64,000 bases of DNA from CAYWNK01 sp964459495 (lineage in GTDB: Bacteria > Planctomycetota > UBA1135 > GCA-002686595), in assembly GCA_964459495.1 (NCBI GenBank), contig CAYWNK010000002.1, positions 1-64,000 of the forward strand, in the 5' to 3' direction. Under the pieces are notes generated by a model that did no database searches, was not told the DNA's origin, and worked only from the letters and a program-made list of their open reading frames with translations. Both the position numbers and the translations under genes were made by a program. Positions 41,516 through 49,494 of the stretch are shown piece by piece. Each line of letters begins with the position of its first letter. Within the stretch, counting starts at the first letter, position 1.

Positions 41516-43717
41516 TTAGGGCTGAACTACGAACTGCAGGGCGGCACTGAAGATGCTGGTCGGTGTTCCGAGCGGATCTCGGATCCAGGCCTGAGTGTAG
41601 ACCGTCACCCCTGGAACCAGGTTCGGGTCGCTGCCCGACTGCAGGAGCGCGCCGAAATCAAAGTCCATTCGACCGGTGCAGGCGCCCATCCCTCCAGTCC
41701 CCTGGAAGCCAACCCTGGCCGGCGATCCACCCACGCACAGCCTTCCCGTGGCAAGGTCCATGGCAGCCGGCTCTAGCCCATAGAAGAACAGGCCAGCGCT
41801 GCCGGCGTTGGTCTGGGTAGCGCTGATTTGAAAGCTGCCGCCGCTCACGCTGGGGGCGCCATTCGTGGTCACCGTCACCTGGCAACCCTGGCTGGAAATC
41901 GGCGCCTGGCAGTACTGCCCGACGTAGGTCTCGTTCAGCAGCGTGACCGTGTCTCGGATGTCGCCCTTGGAATCAACGAAGGTCAGGTCCATCCGGCCAC
42001 CGTCGACGTCGAGAACCAGGGACCCCAAGGTCTCATCGAAGCGTACGAAGCTCACCGGATGGGGCGGATACGGCGCCTCACGGGTGGTTCCCGAGCTTCC
42101 CGCTACCACGTACAGGGTTCCCGCATCGGCATTGGGACCGATGTTGTAAGCACCGTCGCCCTCTGGCCGTCCATCCCCTCCGTCGACCAGCATGCTCGGA
42201 ACAAAGGTCGTGGACACGTCGTGGTGACCTGTGATCAGCATCGATCGTTCGTAGACGTGGCTGTGCCCACCGAGCACGAGATCGACGCCCCCGGCTTCCA
42301 GCAGCGGCACGAAGGCCTCACGCATTTGCTTCGAAAGAACACCCGTGTCCGAGTTGTGGGTGCCCTTCGTGTAGGGCGGGTGATGCCAGAACGCGACGAT
42401 CCAGTCCCGGTTCGTCGCCGCAAGATCAGCCTCGAGCCAGATCCCCATGGGACCGTTGGCCTGGATGTTGTCGTTGGTGGAGTCCAGGCAGATGAAGTGC
42501 ACATTGCCTTGGTCGAAGCTGTAGTAGAGCTCGGACCCGGAAGCCACTCCCCCGAGCTCGGCGGCCGTCGGCGGATCGAAGATGTCGGCGTAGGCCTGGT
42601 CCGATTCGTCGTGGTTGCCCCGTGCCGGCCAAACGGGCGTGGTAGCCAGGATGTCGCCGTAGGGAGCGAACATGCCGTGCTGGTAGTCCGCATCGGAACC
42701 TACCGGGTAGGCGTTGTCGCCCAGCAGCAAGAGCAGATCCGGCGGCACCCCTTGCGAAAACTCCAGCCAGGCGTCGCGCACGCTGCGCGCGTTCTCGTCC
42801 CCCGTCCCCGGATCCCCAAGGATCCAAGCGCGGAAAGGCGTGGCTGTTCCGATGGCCTGGGGCACGCGGAACGGGTAGCTCAGGGCTGGGTCCAGGGGAT
42901 AGGTCTCAGCAGCGTGTCCAACGCGATAGTAGTAGGTGGCTCCGGCGACCAGGCCGTCGAGGACCAGCTCGTGCTCACGCTTCAACGTGGAGTCCGAAAC
43001 CGTCTGGCTGAGGTTCTGCGGCGTCGTTCCGAACTGCAGCAAGGAGTCCGTTGGACCCGATGTCCGCCAACGCACCCTCATCGCTCCGGGTGCTGCAGAC
43101 TGCAAGTAGGGCCCACGAACAAGGACGTGGTGACCGAGTCCTTCGACGGCCAGGTCGAAGGAGAGATCGCTTCCCCGAGCAGAGTTCTGATGAACCTCCA
43201 CGGCCAGTTGATTGGTGCCGATCGCGAGGTCTCCGGCGTCCAAGGAGTGCACTTGGGGCGTGGACTCCTCAGCACCTTGGGACGAGCCGTCGGAGAGAGT
43301 CTCGCCCCGCACGTTGCCGCGCTGCAAGCGATCCCGGGCGATCGCCTCGCCATTGAGGTAGACGACAGCGCCGTCATCGCGCAGGAGCTCCAAACGCAGG
43401 GCCAAGACTGGCGCGATTCCGTCGTAGTCAAACTCCGTTCGAAACCAGGTAGTGATGTGCTTGTCTTCGGGATCAGGACCGAAGTCCACCGTCGTGGATT
43501 CATCCCCGTCGCCATACCCGAACTGCCCCGGGCCGCTGTTCCAGGCAGAATCATCGAATCCGTCCAGGGTCCAGGTGATCCCCGGATAGACGCCGTTATC
43601 CAAGTAGCGCCAGGTGCTACCCGCGGGCAAGAGCTCCTGGCTGGCCTGCCCATTCAGGGGTGAGAGCAAACATCCGGCGAGAACCAGAGCGAGCGGTGCG
43701 AGGCGGAACCTGTGCAT
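41516..43717 (-). CDS. Secreted purple-acid-phosphatase-like metallophosphoesterase with WYRD-type C-terminus
   Basis: A 733-residue exported enzyme. The N-terminal hydrophobic segment is followed by a jelly-roll-like domain with GDESTTVDFGPD. A fibronectin-type purple acid phosphatase domain comes next (MRVRWRTSGPTDSLLQFGTT). The metallophosphoesterase core then has GDPGTGDENA, LLGDNAYPV, GNHDE, WHHPPYTKG and GHSHVYERS, all dimetal ligands present. The C-terminal 120 residues match the secreted-domain family (SAGLFFYGLEP and VYTQAWIRDPLG). It should hydrolyse phosphoesters outside the cytoplasm; the substrate is unknown. It is convergent with the sigma factor and divided from it by the 18-bp inverted repeat. 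Confidence 0.9.
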   Translation of the reverse strand: MHRFRLAPLALVLAGCLLSPLNGQASQELLPAGSTWRYLDNGVYPGITWTLDGFDDSAWNSGPGQFGYGDGDESTTVDFGPDPEDKHITTWFRTEFDYDGIAPVLALRLELLRDDGAVVYLNGEAIARDRLQRGNVRGETLSDGSSQGAEESTPQVHSLDAGDLAIGTNQLAVEVHQNSARGSDLSFDLAVEGLGHHVLVRGPYLQSAAPGAMRVRWRTSGPTDSLLQFGTTPQNLSQTVSDSTLKREHELVLDGLVAGATYYYRVGHAAETYPLDPALSYPFRVPQAIGTATPFRAWILGDPGTGDENARSVRDAWLEFSQGVPPDLLLLLGDNAYPVGSDADYQHGMFAPYGDILATTPVWPARGNHDESDQAYADIFDPPTAAELGGVASGSELYYSFDQGNVHFICLDSTNDNIQANGPMGIWLEADLAATNRDWIVAFWHHPPYTKGTHNSDTGVLSKQMREAFVPLLEAGGVDLVLGGHSHVYERSMLITGHHDVSTTFVPSMLVDGGDGRPEGDGAYNIGPNADAGTLYVVAGSSGTTREAPYPPHPVSFVRFDETLGSLVLDVDGGRMDLTFVDSKGDIRDTVTLLNETYVGQYCQAPISSQGCQVTVTTNGAPSVSGGSFQISATQTNAGSAGLFFYGLEPAAMDLATGRLCVGGSPARVGFQGTGGMGACTGRMDFDFGALLQSGSDPNLVPGVTVYTQAWIRDPLGTPTSIFSAALQFVVQP

Positions 43718-43760
43718 AGAGTCATCCGTAGGGCCAAGTGCGAGCGAGACCCTGACTCTA
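43717..43760 (-). repeat. Inverted repeat at the phosphatase gene start
   Basis: TAGAGTCA (43717-43724) and TGACTCTA (43753-43760) are complementary 8-bp arms with a 28-nt spacer, the left arm touching the start codon of the reverse-strand phosphatase gene. It may be a leader structure or operator. Weak on its own. Confidence 0.3.
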
Positions 43761-43807
43761 CCCTCTTCCCTGGAAGCGATTGTCCGATTCCCGCCTCGGC
43801 ACCGCTC

Positions 43808-44488
43808 TTAGCGCCCCCGGTTGTCCGGTAGGTGGTACCGCGCGCCGCGTTCAAAAGGAGTCCAACGGGCGGCGGTCTTCCCCATCGCCTGCACCGCGCC
43901 ATTCGACCAGGTGTTGCAGGTGCGCAAGAGGGAGTAGCTGCCACGCCCTGCGAAGAATCGGTTGGGGGGAGTGTTCTCCCCCTGGTGGCCGGGATGATCG
44001 AGCAGTTTGGGGCGCTGATTCTCGTCTAGCTCAAAACCGGACCGAATGTACTCGACAAGCTCAGCGTAGTCCTCGGGCGTCAAACGCAGGAGGTGCACCT
44101 GGTCGTGCTCGCTGGGCCGACCGCTCCAGGTCGAAACATGCATTGCGGTGCGGGTGGGCCAGAACACCGCGCGCAGGGCAATACCGGCCGTGAGATCGTC
44201 CCACGTGGGCACGTCGAGGTAGAAGTTCCGCTCGCCCCAGCCGAAGGCGAGCATCGAGGACCGGGGCAGGCCAGCTTCTCCGGGCAACCAGGCGTGCCAG
44301 TCCTGCTCGGGTCGGCTGGCGGGGACCAACACGTCCACGTGCACGCCGTTCGAGACCAGATACACATCGATCGTGCCGTCGAGGGGGTCGGCCCCCGCGT
44401 TGACCGGTAGCCGCATCAGCAGCTCGGAGGCGGCTAGGTAGGTCCCCGCGAAGAGCAGCGCCGCGAGGAATGTCCTGCGCAGCCACAC
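43808..44488 (-). CDS. DUF2459/TIGR02117-type membrane-anchored protein
   Basis: A roughly 226-residue protein with an N-terminal membrane segment (FLAALLFAGTYLAASELLM). The family core follows: DVYLVSNGVHVDVLVPA, FGWGERNFYLDVPTW and a late RTCNTWSN. The family was first noted near conserved hypothetical genes and its activity is unknown; the conserved His and Cys hint at a hydrolase-like NlpC/P60-related fold. The start is uncertain: a GTG at 44488 gives the usual family length, while a TTG at 44605 would add 39 residues. It is divergent from blaI across the BlaI operator, so it may be under the same control. Confidence 0.75.
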   Translation of the reverse strand: MWLRRTFLAALLFAGTYLAASELLMRLPVNAGADPLDGTIDVYLVSNGVHVDVLVPASRPEQDWHAWLPGEAGLPRSSMLAFGWGERNFYLDVPTWDDLTAGIALRAVFWPTRTAMHVSTWSGRPSEHDQVHLLRLTPEDYAELVEYIRSGFELDENQRPKLLDHPGHQGENTPPNRFFAGRGSYSLLRTCNTWSNGAVQAMGKTAARWTPFERGARYHLPDNRGR

Positions 44489-44668
44489 GAAGAGCCTGGC
44501 GCGCCGCGCCGGTCGGGCAGGCCGAACCGGACGGTGCGCATCCGGATCCCCTTGGCCTGCCGCCTTGGGGTCAGCGCCCCCGTCCCAGATCGATTCATCT
44601 TCCAAAGCACTGTCAATTCTAGGCTTAGAGCATCCCTCAGGGAAATAGGCGATGTGGCCGACATATCT

Positions 44669-44684
44669 TACTACCCCGGTAGTA
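44669..44684. promoter_or_regulatory. BlaI-type operator TACTACC-CC-GGTAGTA
   Basis: A palindrome with perfect 7-bp arms lies 77 bp upstream of blaI. BlaI/MecI/CopY regulators bind dyads built on TAC/GTA half-sites, and TACTAC/GTAGTA matches this logic. Just downstream is a further half-site (GAGTAGTC, 44691-44698). The position between blaI and the divergent DUF2459-type gene suggests autorepression and possible control of the neighbour. Confidence 0.7.
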
Positions 44685-44760
44685 TTACCAGAGTAGTCAA
44701 GCGCCAAGGCCCTCCAGCCGGGAGGTCCTAGGCGTCCCTGCCCCAACACCCAACCCGCCC

Positions 44761-45150
44761 ATGAGTCCCACCCACCAGCTCGGCGATCTGCAGCTCGCCA
44801 TCATGCGGATCCTGTGGACCCACGCCGAAGCCACCGTGGCCGAGGTACACGCCGCTCTCCAGGAGGACCGCGGCCTCGCGCTGACCACCATCGCGACCAT
44901 GCTGTCGAAGATGGAAAAGAAGGGAGTGGTCACCCACCGCACGGAAGGGCGTCAGTTCGTCTACGCCCCCGCCGTCAGCGAGGAGGACGTGACCCGTTCC
45001 ATGGTGTCGGAGTTCACCGAGCGCCTGTTCCGCGGAGACCCCACCGCCCTGGTCAGCCATCTGATCGAGGCCGGCGAGATCGACGCGAAGGAACTCGACA
45101 ACATCCGCGCCCTGGTCGAGCGCAGCGCGCGCGAGGAGGGCTCGCGATGA
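44761..45150 (+). CDS. blaI: BlaI/MecI/CopY-family repressor
   Basis: A 129-residue winged-helix repressor. LGDLQLAIMRILWTHAEATV, then the recognition region LTTIATMLSKMEKKGVVTHR (about residues 40-60), and FVYAPAVSEEDV of the wing are all family-typical. The C-terminal helix forms the dimer and includes the usual cleavage-prone hinge. Its stop overlaps the BlaR1-type gene start by ATGA, so sensor and repressor are co-translated. Members regulate beta-lactamase, copper or other envelope genes. Here the next gene encodes an unusual metal-ligand-rich secreted protein, not a beta-lactamase. Confidence 0.94.
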   Translation: MSPTHQLGDLQLAIMRILWTHAEATVAEVHAALQEDRGLALTTIATMLSKMEKKGVVTHRTEGRQFVYAPAVSEEDVTRSMVSEFTERLFRGDPTALVSHLIEAGEIDAKELDNIRALVERSAREEGSR

Positions 45151-46850
45151 TCGATCAATTTCCCGTTGGCGGCGTGCTGGAGGTGCTCGGCACCTACCTC
45201 ATGCACTCCACCTTGCTGCTCGGTCTCGCCTGGCTGGTGGCCGATCGCATCGCCGATCTGCGCGCACGCGAGTGGGTCTGGCGCGCGGCCCTGCTGGGCG
45301 GCCTTGCCACCACCGGCCTGCAGCTAGGACTAGGCGTCCATCCGCTCGCGGGGCAGCTGACCTGGGCCCCGGAGCCGGAGCTGCCCGTCGCAGTCGCGGA
45401 GGAGCAGACGAGCCCGCTGATCGCGCCGGCGGCCTCTCCCGTGGACGCCGCGCGGACCTCAGCGTTCGAAGCGAGCGCCACGCCCGCGGCAGCCACTCGG
45501 GCGGCCCTGTTCCAGAACCGTGCGCAGCGCATCAACGACCGCGAAGTCCAGCTCGAGGCCCAGCAGCCCGCCACGGTCGCCGCGCCCATGGCAGCCCAGC
45601 CCGGATCTCAAGTCCGGCTCACGGGTCAGCCTGCCGAACAACCCGCCGCCCCCCCGATCGCCTGGCGCCCCCTGGTACTCGGCGCCTGGATGTTCGGAGC
45701 GCTGGTCGTCGCGGCCAGCTTCCTGCTCGCCCTCGCGCGCCTGCGGCTGCACCTGGCGGGCCGCTACCGGGTGACCGGTGGTCCCTTGGTGCGGCACCTC
45801 AAAACCCTCAGCCCGCGCTTCCCCGTCGCGGCTCGCACGCGCCTGTTCTATTCCGATCGCCTGCTCGCCCCGATCGCGCACGGGCTGCTGCACCCCACCA
45901 TCACGGTGCCGGTGCGGACCACCAGCGACCTGCCCGCTGAGGAGCAGCTGGCGATGCTGGCCCACGAGCTCGGGCACCTCGAACGCAGGGATCCGGCGTG
46001 GCTCACGGTCGCTCGCCTGCTGGGGATCGGGCTGTTTTTCCAGCCCCTGAATCGCCTCGCCCATCGCCGGCTGGGCAGCCTGGCCGAGTTCCAGTGCGAC
46101 GCCGCCGCGCTGCGTGCGACCGGCGACCGCGTAGCGCTCGCGCGCTGCCTGACCGAGGTCGCGGGCTGGGTAGTCGCCAGTCGGCGCCCGCTGCCCGCCT
46201 GCGGGATGGCTGATTCGACCTCGCCTCTGGCGGCGCGCGTAGTCCGCATCCTCGAAGCCGACAAGGACACGGCCCCACGTGCTCCATTGGGAACCGGCGC
46301 AGTGCTGGCGGCGTGCGTCGCCGGCGTCGCGTGGGCCGCACCCGGTATCGCTGCACCCGCCATCGAGGCCGGTGCAGCGGCAAGCACCCGCCCGACGATC
46401 GAAGAGTCGGCCAGGGCGGAGCCCTCGAACGCCGAAGAGCGGCGCGAAGCTCACACAGCGCTTGGCACTGCCCGGCGGCCGGATCGTCAACGACGCCTGG
46501 ACAGCGTATCCCGCGCAGCGCAGGCGCCCAGTCGGAATGGACCAAGCTCCACCGCAAGACGAACCGCAGCCGCCCCCGCAGCGCTCCCCAATCCCCGGTC
46601 CGCCCGGCTCCAAGCCTTGGATCATGGTCTGAGCCTGCTCGTCCAAGAGCGCGATGCGCTCCTGTTCGACCTCGCTGCCACGATGGCCGAGCTCAACACC
46701 CTGCAGGCGCCGTCTGGGCTAACCGCCAAGGCGTCCGTGATCTCTTCTCAAGCCACCCAATTGGTGGTGGAAACCCAACGTCTGAAGTCCCTGGTCGCCG
46801 AGCTTCGTGCTCGTAGCGCGACCGCAGCCCGAGTCCCGCAAGGAAAGTGA
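45147..46850 (+). CDS. BlaR1/M56-family membrane metallopeptidase sensor
   Basis: A 567-residue protein. N-terminal membrane segments (residues about 12-32 and 46-64) precede a long Ala/Pro-rich loop and another helix (177-198). The M56 domain follows, with zinc motif AHELGH (His273, Glu274, His277) and the later AEFQCD (Glu314). A further hydrophobic segment lies near 385-405. The C-terminus lacks the penicillin-binding domain of BlaR1 and instead ends in a coiled-coil-like helix (LLFDLAATMAELNTLQAPSG). It should cleave the BlaI repressor upon an envelope signal that is not a beta-lactam via that domain. It is coupled to blaI by ATGA. Confidence 0.88.
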   Translation: MIDQFPVGGVLEVLGTYLMHSTLLLGLAWLVADRIADLRAREWVWRAALLGGLATTGLQLGLGVHPLAGQLTWAPEPELPVAVAEEQTSPLIAPAASPVDAARTSAFEASATPAAATRAALFQNRAQRINDREVQLEAQQPATVAAPMAAQPGSQVRLTGQPAEQPAAPPIAWRPLVLGAWMFGALVVAASFLLALARLRLHLAGRYRVTGGPLVRHLKTLSPRFPVAARTRLFYSDRLLAPIAHGLLHPTITVPVRTTSDLPAEEQLAMLAHELGHLERRDPAWLTVARLLGIGLFFQPLNRLAHRRLGSLAEFQCDAAALRATGDRVALARCLTEVAGWVVASRRPLPACGMADSTSPLAARVVRILEADKDTAPRAPLGTGAVLAACVAGVAWAAPGIAAPAIEAGAAASTRPTIEESARAEPSNAEERREAHTALGTARRPDRQRRLDSVSRAAQAPSRNGPSSTARRTAAAPAALPNPRSARLQALDHGLSLLVQERDALLFDLAATMAELNTLQAPSGLTAKASVISSQATQLVVETQRLKSLVAELRARSATAARVPQGK

Positions 46851-46855
46851 AACCG

Positions 46856-49291
46856 ATGAACACCCAACTGCTGTCCGTCCTCCTGGCGGCCGCTGCGGCC
46901 ACCCCCGCAGCAGCGATCTGGAGCCAAGACGTTCCCACCCCGAATACCGCCCCCAAGGCCCATTCGGCTTCAAGCGCTGCTGTGCCCCTCAGCGTCCGCG
47001 AGCTGCCCACCGATGTGACGGCCGCTCGGCGCTACTTCCTCCTGTCGAGCTCTGAACAGGACGCCGAGCACGATCACAAGCAGGCTCAAGAGGAGCGCGC
47101 CCACGAGCAGGCCAAGCTGAATGCAAACAAGCTCCACCAACGCGCGATGGAGCGCAGCGCTGAGGCCCACGAACGGGCTATGGAGCGCCACGTCGAGGCT
47201 CAAAAACGCGCCATCGAGCGCAGCGCCGAAGCCAAGGAGCGTGCCAGGAGCGCGCACGAGCAAGCCAATAGGGCGGCCGAACAAGCGCGTGAACGCGCCA
47301 AGGAATTGACCGATCGTCACCAGGGGCAAGCTGACCTACAGCCGGCCCATTCCAGCTATCGGCGCATCGAAGCCCAGGACCGCGCTAAGCAGCTCGCAGA
47401 ACAGGCGCAGGAGCGCGCGAACAAGATGGTCGAACGCACCGAGCGTCGCGTTCGGGAGCTGGAAGAGCGCATGGCCGCCATGGCCAAGGAGCGTTCCACG
47501 ATGATGAAGCAGCTCAACAGCCAGATGGCCGAGCGCTCGGCAGAGATGGTCGCCAAGCTTGCCAAAGCTCAGGAGTCAGCACAGGAGCGCATTGCGCAGC
47601 TTTCCAAGGAGTTGGATTCACACCCGAACATCCATGAGAAGTTGAAGCGGGCCGAAAAACGCCTCGCCGAAGTGCAGGGCAGAGTGCTGAAGGGGGAGAA
47701 GGACGGGCAGATCTTCGTCTTCGAAGCTGACGGCGAGTCCAAGGGCAAAGCGAAGGCGCCGCAGGCCAGGTCTATCCAAGTTGAGCATCCGCAAGCAAAG
47801 TCCCGCAGCAGCCGGTCGGTCTTCACCACACCTGCACCCTCGACCCCCGGCCAGCCCCCCCGCGCCACGCAGTCCCACGGGGTCAAGATCCACACCGGCC
47901 ACGGTCACGCCTCCACCGACGTGCACGCTAGCGGCCAGGGAGCCGGTGTCACCGTGATCGTTGAGAACGGCGACGTCCACATCCACACGGGCGGAAGTGC
48001 CGGCGTTCAACTACAGGGTGCTGCCAGCGTGCACAAGGTTGGCGACCTTCAGAACATCTTCATGGGCGATGGTGCCAACACCTGGATCGAGAAGAAGTCC
48101 GGCAGCGGGCAGGACAGCGCTCGCGGGCGCGTCCGCATCGAAAAGGACATGGATGCCTTCCTCAAGGCACACGGTGCACACGAAGAAGAGCACGAAGTCC
48201 ATGAGGTCCACGAAGGACACGGTGAGCACGAGTTGCATGAGGTGCACGAAGTCCGTCGCTTCCAGGAGAAGGCCAAGGGCAACGGCAAGAACTCCAGCAA
48301 GCGCAGGAGCTTCGTTTGGCGCACCGATAGCGACAAGTTCGAAGACTCCGGTTTCGGCGATCTCGAGGAGCAGCTGGCAGAGATTGGCGAGCTGGACTTC
48401 GGGGATCTGCAGGTCGACTTTGACTTTGACCTCAGCGAGCTAGAGGACCTGGGCGACCTCGAAGACATCCTCGAGGAGATGGCCGAGGAGTTTGAGGACC
48501 TCGAGATCGAGTTCGAGGATGGTGAGCTGGATTTCGACCTCGACTTTGATTTCGACTTTGACGTGGATGTCGATGGCGACGGTGGTTCCTTCGAGGTCCG
48601 CTACGGTTGGTCCGGCGATGGCCCCATGGAAGAGGCCCTGGTCGCCCTGCTGGGCGAAGCCCACGACGGCCTGACCACAATCGAGATGCTCGTGGAAGGG
48701 GACGAGTGCGATGATGAGGACTGCGACGACGAGGATGACGAGGAGTGCGAGGACGACTGCTCGGACTGCGAGTGCTGCGGTGAGTGCGAGGAAGAAGAAG
48801 AAGAAGAAGAAGAAGAAGAGCACAACAGCGATGCTCACGGTGTTTCGAGCCTGAACGACTTCCTGCTTCACAGCGACAACCTTGCCAGCGTCGACCAGAG
48901 CCTCCCCGTGCAGCTGGAATTCACCCGGTCCCAGAACATGCCCGCTGGCCTGAACATCGCTCAGCAGCAGGGCAACGACGCTCTCCTCGAGGAGATCGCC
49001 ACCCTGGTGCGCGAACTGACCCAGGACGTCCGCGGCCTGCGCGGCGACCTCGGCGAGCTCCGCCGGGACATGGAGGGCCTGCCCAAGAAGGACGCCAAGG
49101 TCCAGGAACGGTATCCCCGAGTCAGCGAGGAAGCGCGGCAGAATCGCCCTCCGGTCTCGGTCGAGGCCTCGCGCCCAGGTCCGCGGACAAGGCGCGCCTC
49201 GGTCGCGCCGCGCCGCATCCCCGCGCCGCGCCGGAATGAAGCCCCTGCCCCTACTCCGGTGGCCGCGCCCCTGGAGAAGGGTCAGCACTAG
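46856..49291 (+). CDS. Exported coiled-coil protein with His-rich, Asp-rich and Cys/Glu-rich tracts
   Basis: An 811-residue protein following the M56 gene by 5 bp. A signal peptide (MNTQLLSVLLAAAAATPAAA) precedes about 240 residues of highly charged coiled coil with Ala/Glu/Arg heptads. A His/Gly part follows, then a tract of repeating HEVHEVHEGHGEHELHEVHE (near residue 443). Asp-rich stretches such as DFDLDFDFDFDVDVDGDGG come next. An acidic cysteine tract holds eight Cys among Asp/Glu (about 614-645) and ends in 11 Glu encoded by GAG-(GAA)9-GAG. A final coiled coil reads VRELTQDVRGLRGDLGELRR. These tracts look able to bind metal ions. Nothing is recognised by family. Confidence 0.75.
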   Translation: MNTQLLSVLLAAAAATPAAAIWSQDVPTPNTAPKAHSASSAAVPLSVRELPTDVTAARRYFLLSSSEQDAEHDHKQAQEERAHEQAKLNANKLHQRAMERSAEAHERAMERHVEAQKRAIERSAEAKERARSAHEQANRAAEQARERAKELTDRHQGQADLQPAHSSYRRIEAQDRAKQLAEQAQERANKMVERTERRVRELEERMAAMAKERSTMMKQLNSQMAERSAEMVAKLAKAQESAQERIAQLSKELDSHPNIHEKLKRAEKRLAEVQGRVLKGEKDGQIFVFEADGESKGKAKAPQARSIQVEHPQAKSRSSRSVFTTPAPSTPGQPPRATQSHGVKIHTGHGHASTDVHASGQGAGVTVIVENGDVHIHTGGSAGVQLQGAASVHKVGDLQNIFMGDGANTWIEKKSGSGQDSARGRVRIEKDMDAFLKAHGAHEEEHEVHEVHEGHGEHELHEVHEVRRFQEKAKGNGKNSSKRRSFVWRTDSDKFEDSGFGDLEEQLAEIGELDFGDLQVDFDFDLSELEDLGDLEDILEEMAEEFEDLEIEFEDGELDFDLDFDFDFDVDVDGDGGSFEVRYGWSGDGPMEEALVALLGEAHDGLTTIEMLVEGDECDDEDCDDEDDEECEDDCSDCECCGECEEEEEEEEEEEHNSDAHGVSSLNDFLLHSDNLASVDQSLPVQLEFTRSQNMPAGLNIAQQQGNDALLEEIATLVRELTQDVRGLRGDLGELRRDMEGLPKKDAKVQERYPRVSEEARQNRPPVSVEASRPGPRTRRASVAPRRIPAPRRNEAPAPTPVAAPLEKGQH
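48788..48820 (+). repeat. GAA trinucleotide run coding for 11 glutamates
   Basis: Nine consecutive GAA codons flanked by GAG (33 bp) inside the secreted acidic protein. Such a run can slip, so strain-to-strain length variation is likely. It is the only long trinucleotide run noticed in the window. Confidence 0.85.
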
Positions 49292-49352
49292 GCCGGACCC
49301 GGCCCGGGCTGCCTCCGGCAACCTGACCAGCCGCCACCACGGCCTGTTCGCG

Positions 49353-49388
49353 GGGCCCCGCTCTTCCCATCCGGGAAGACCGGGGCCC
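49353..49388 (+). terminator. GC-rich hairpin after the BlaI operon
   Basis: GGGCCCCG, one C-C mismatch, then TCTTCCC pairs through an ATCC loop with GGGAAGA and CGGGGCCC. The stem has 15 pairs and starts 62 bp after the stop of the secreted acidic protein gene. It probably ends the blaI transcript, though no T run follows. The rest of the 49292-49494 gap shows only further GC-rich sequence and possibly the transketolase promoter. Confidence 0.5.
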
Positions 49389-49494
49389 TGCCCCTATTCC
49401 TGGGGCCCGGTTCCGCTCAAGGGGTCCACGGCCAGCCCGCGGCGCGCTACTATCCGGGCTTCGACCTCCCCTAAGGACCGCCCAGAGCCGCCCG

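Noticed and set aside
41828..43663. 611-codon frame on the + strand opposite the phosphatase gene
   Set aside because: Antisense shadow in high-GC DNA; the reverse-strand gene has complete catalytic motifs and a signal peptide, the other frame none.
48168..48255. Repetitive HE-codon tract considered as a CRISPR-like or satellite repeat
   Set aside because: It is an in-frame coding repeat of irregular unit length without spacers.
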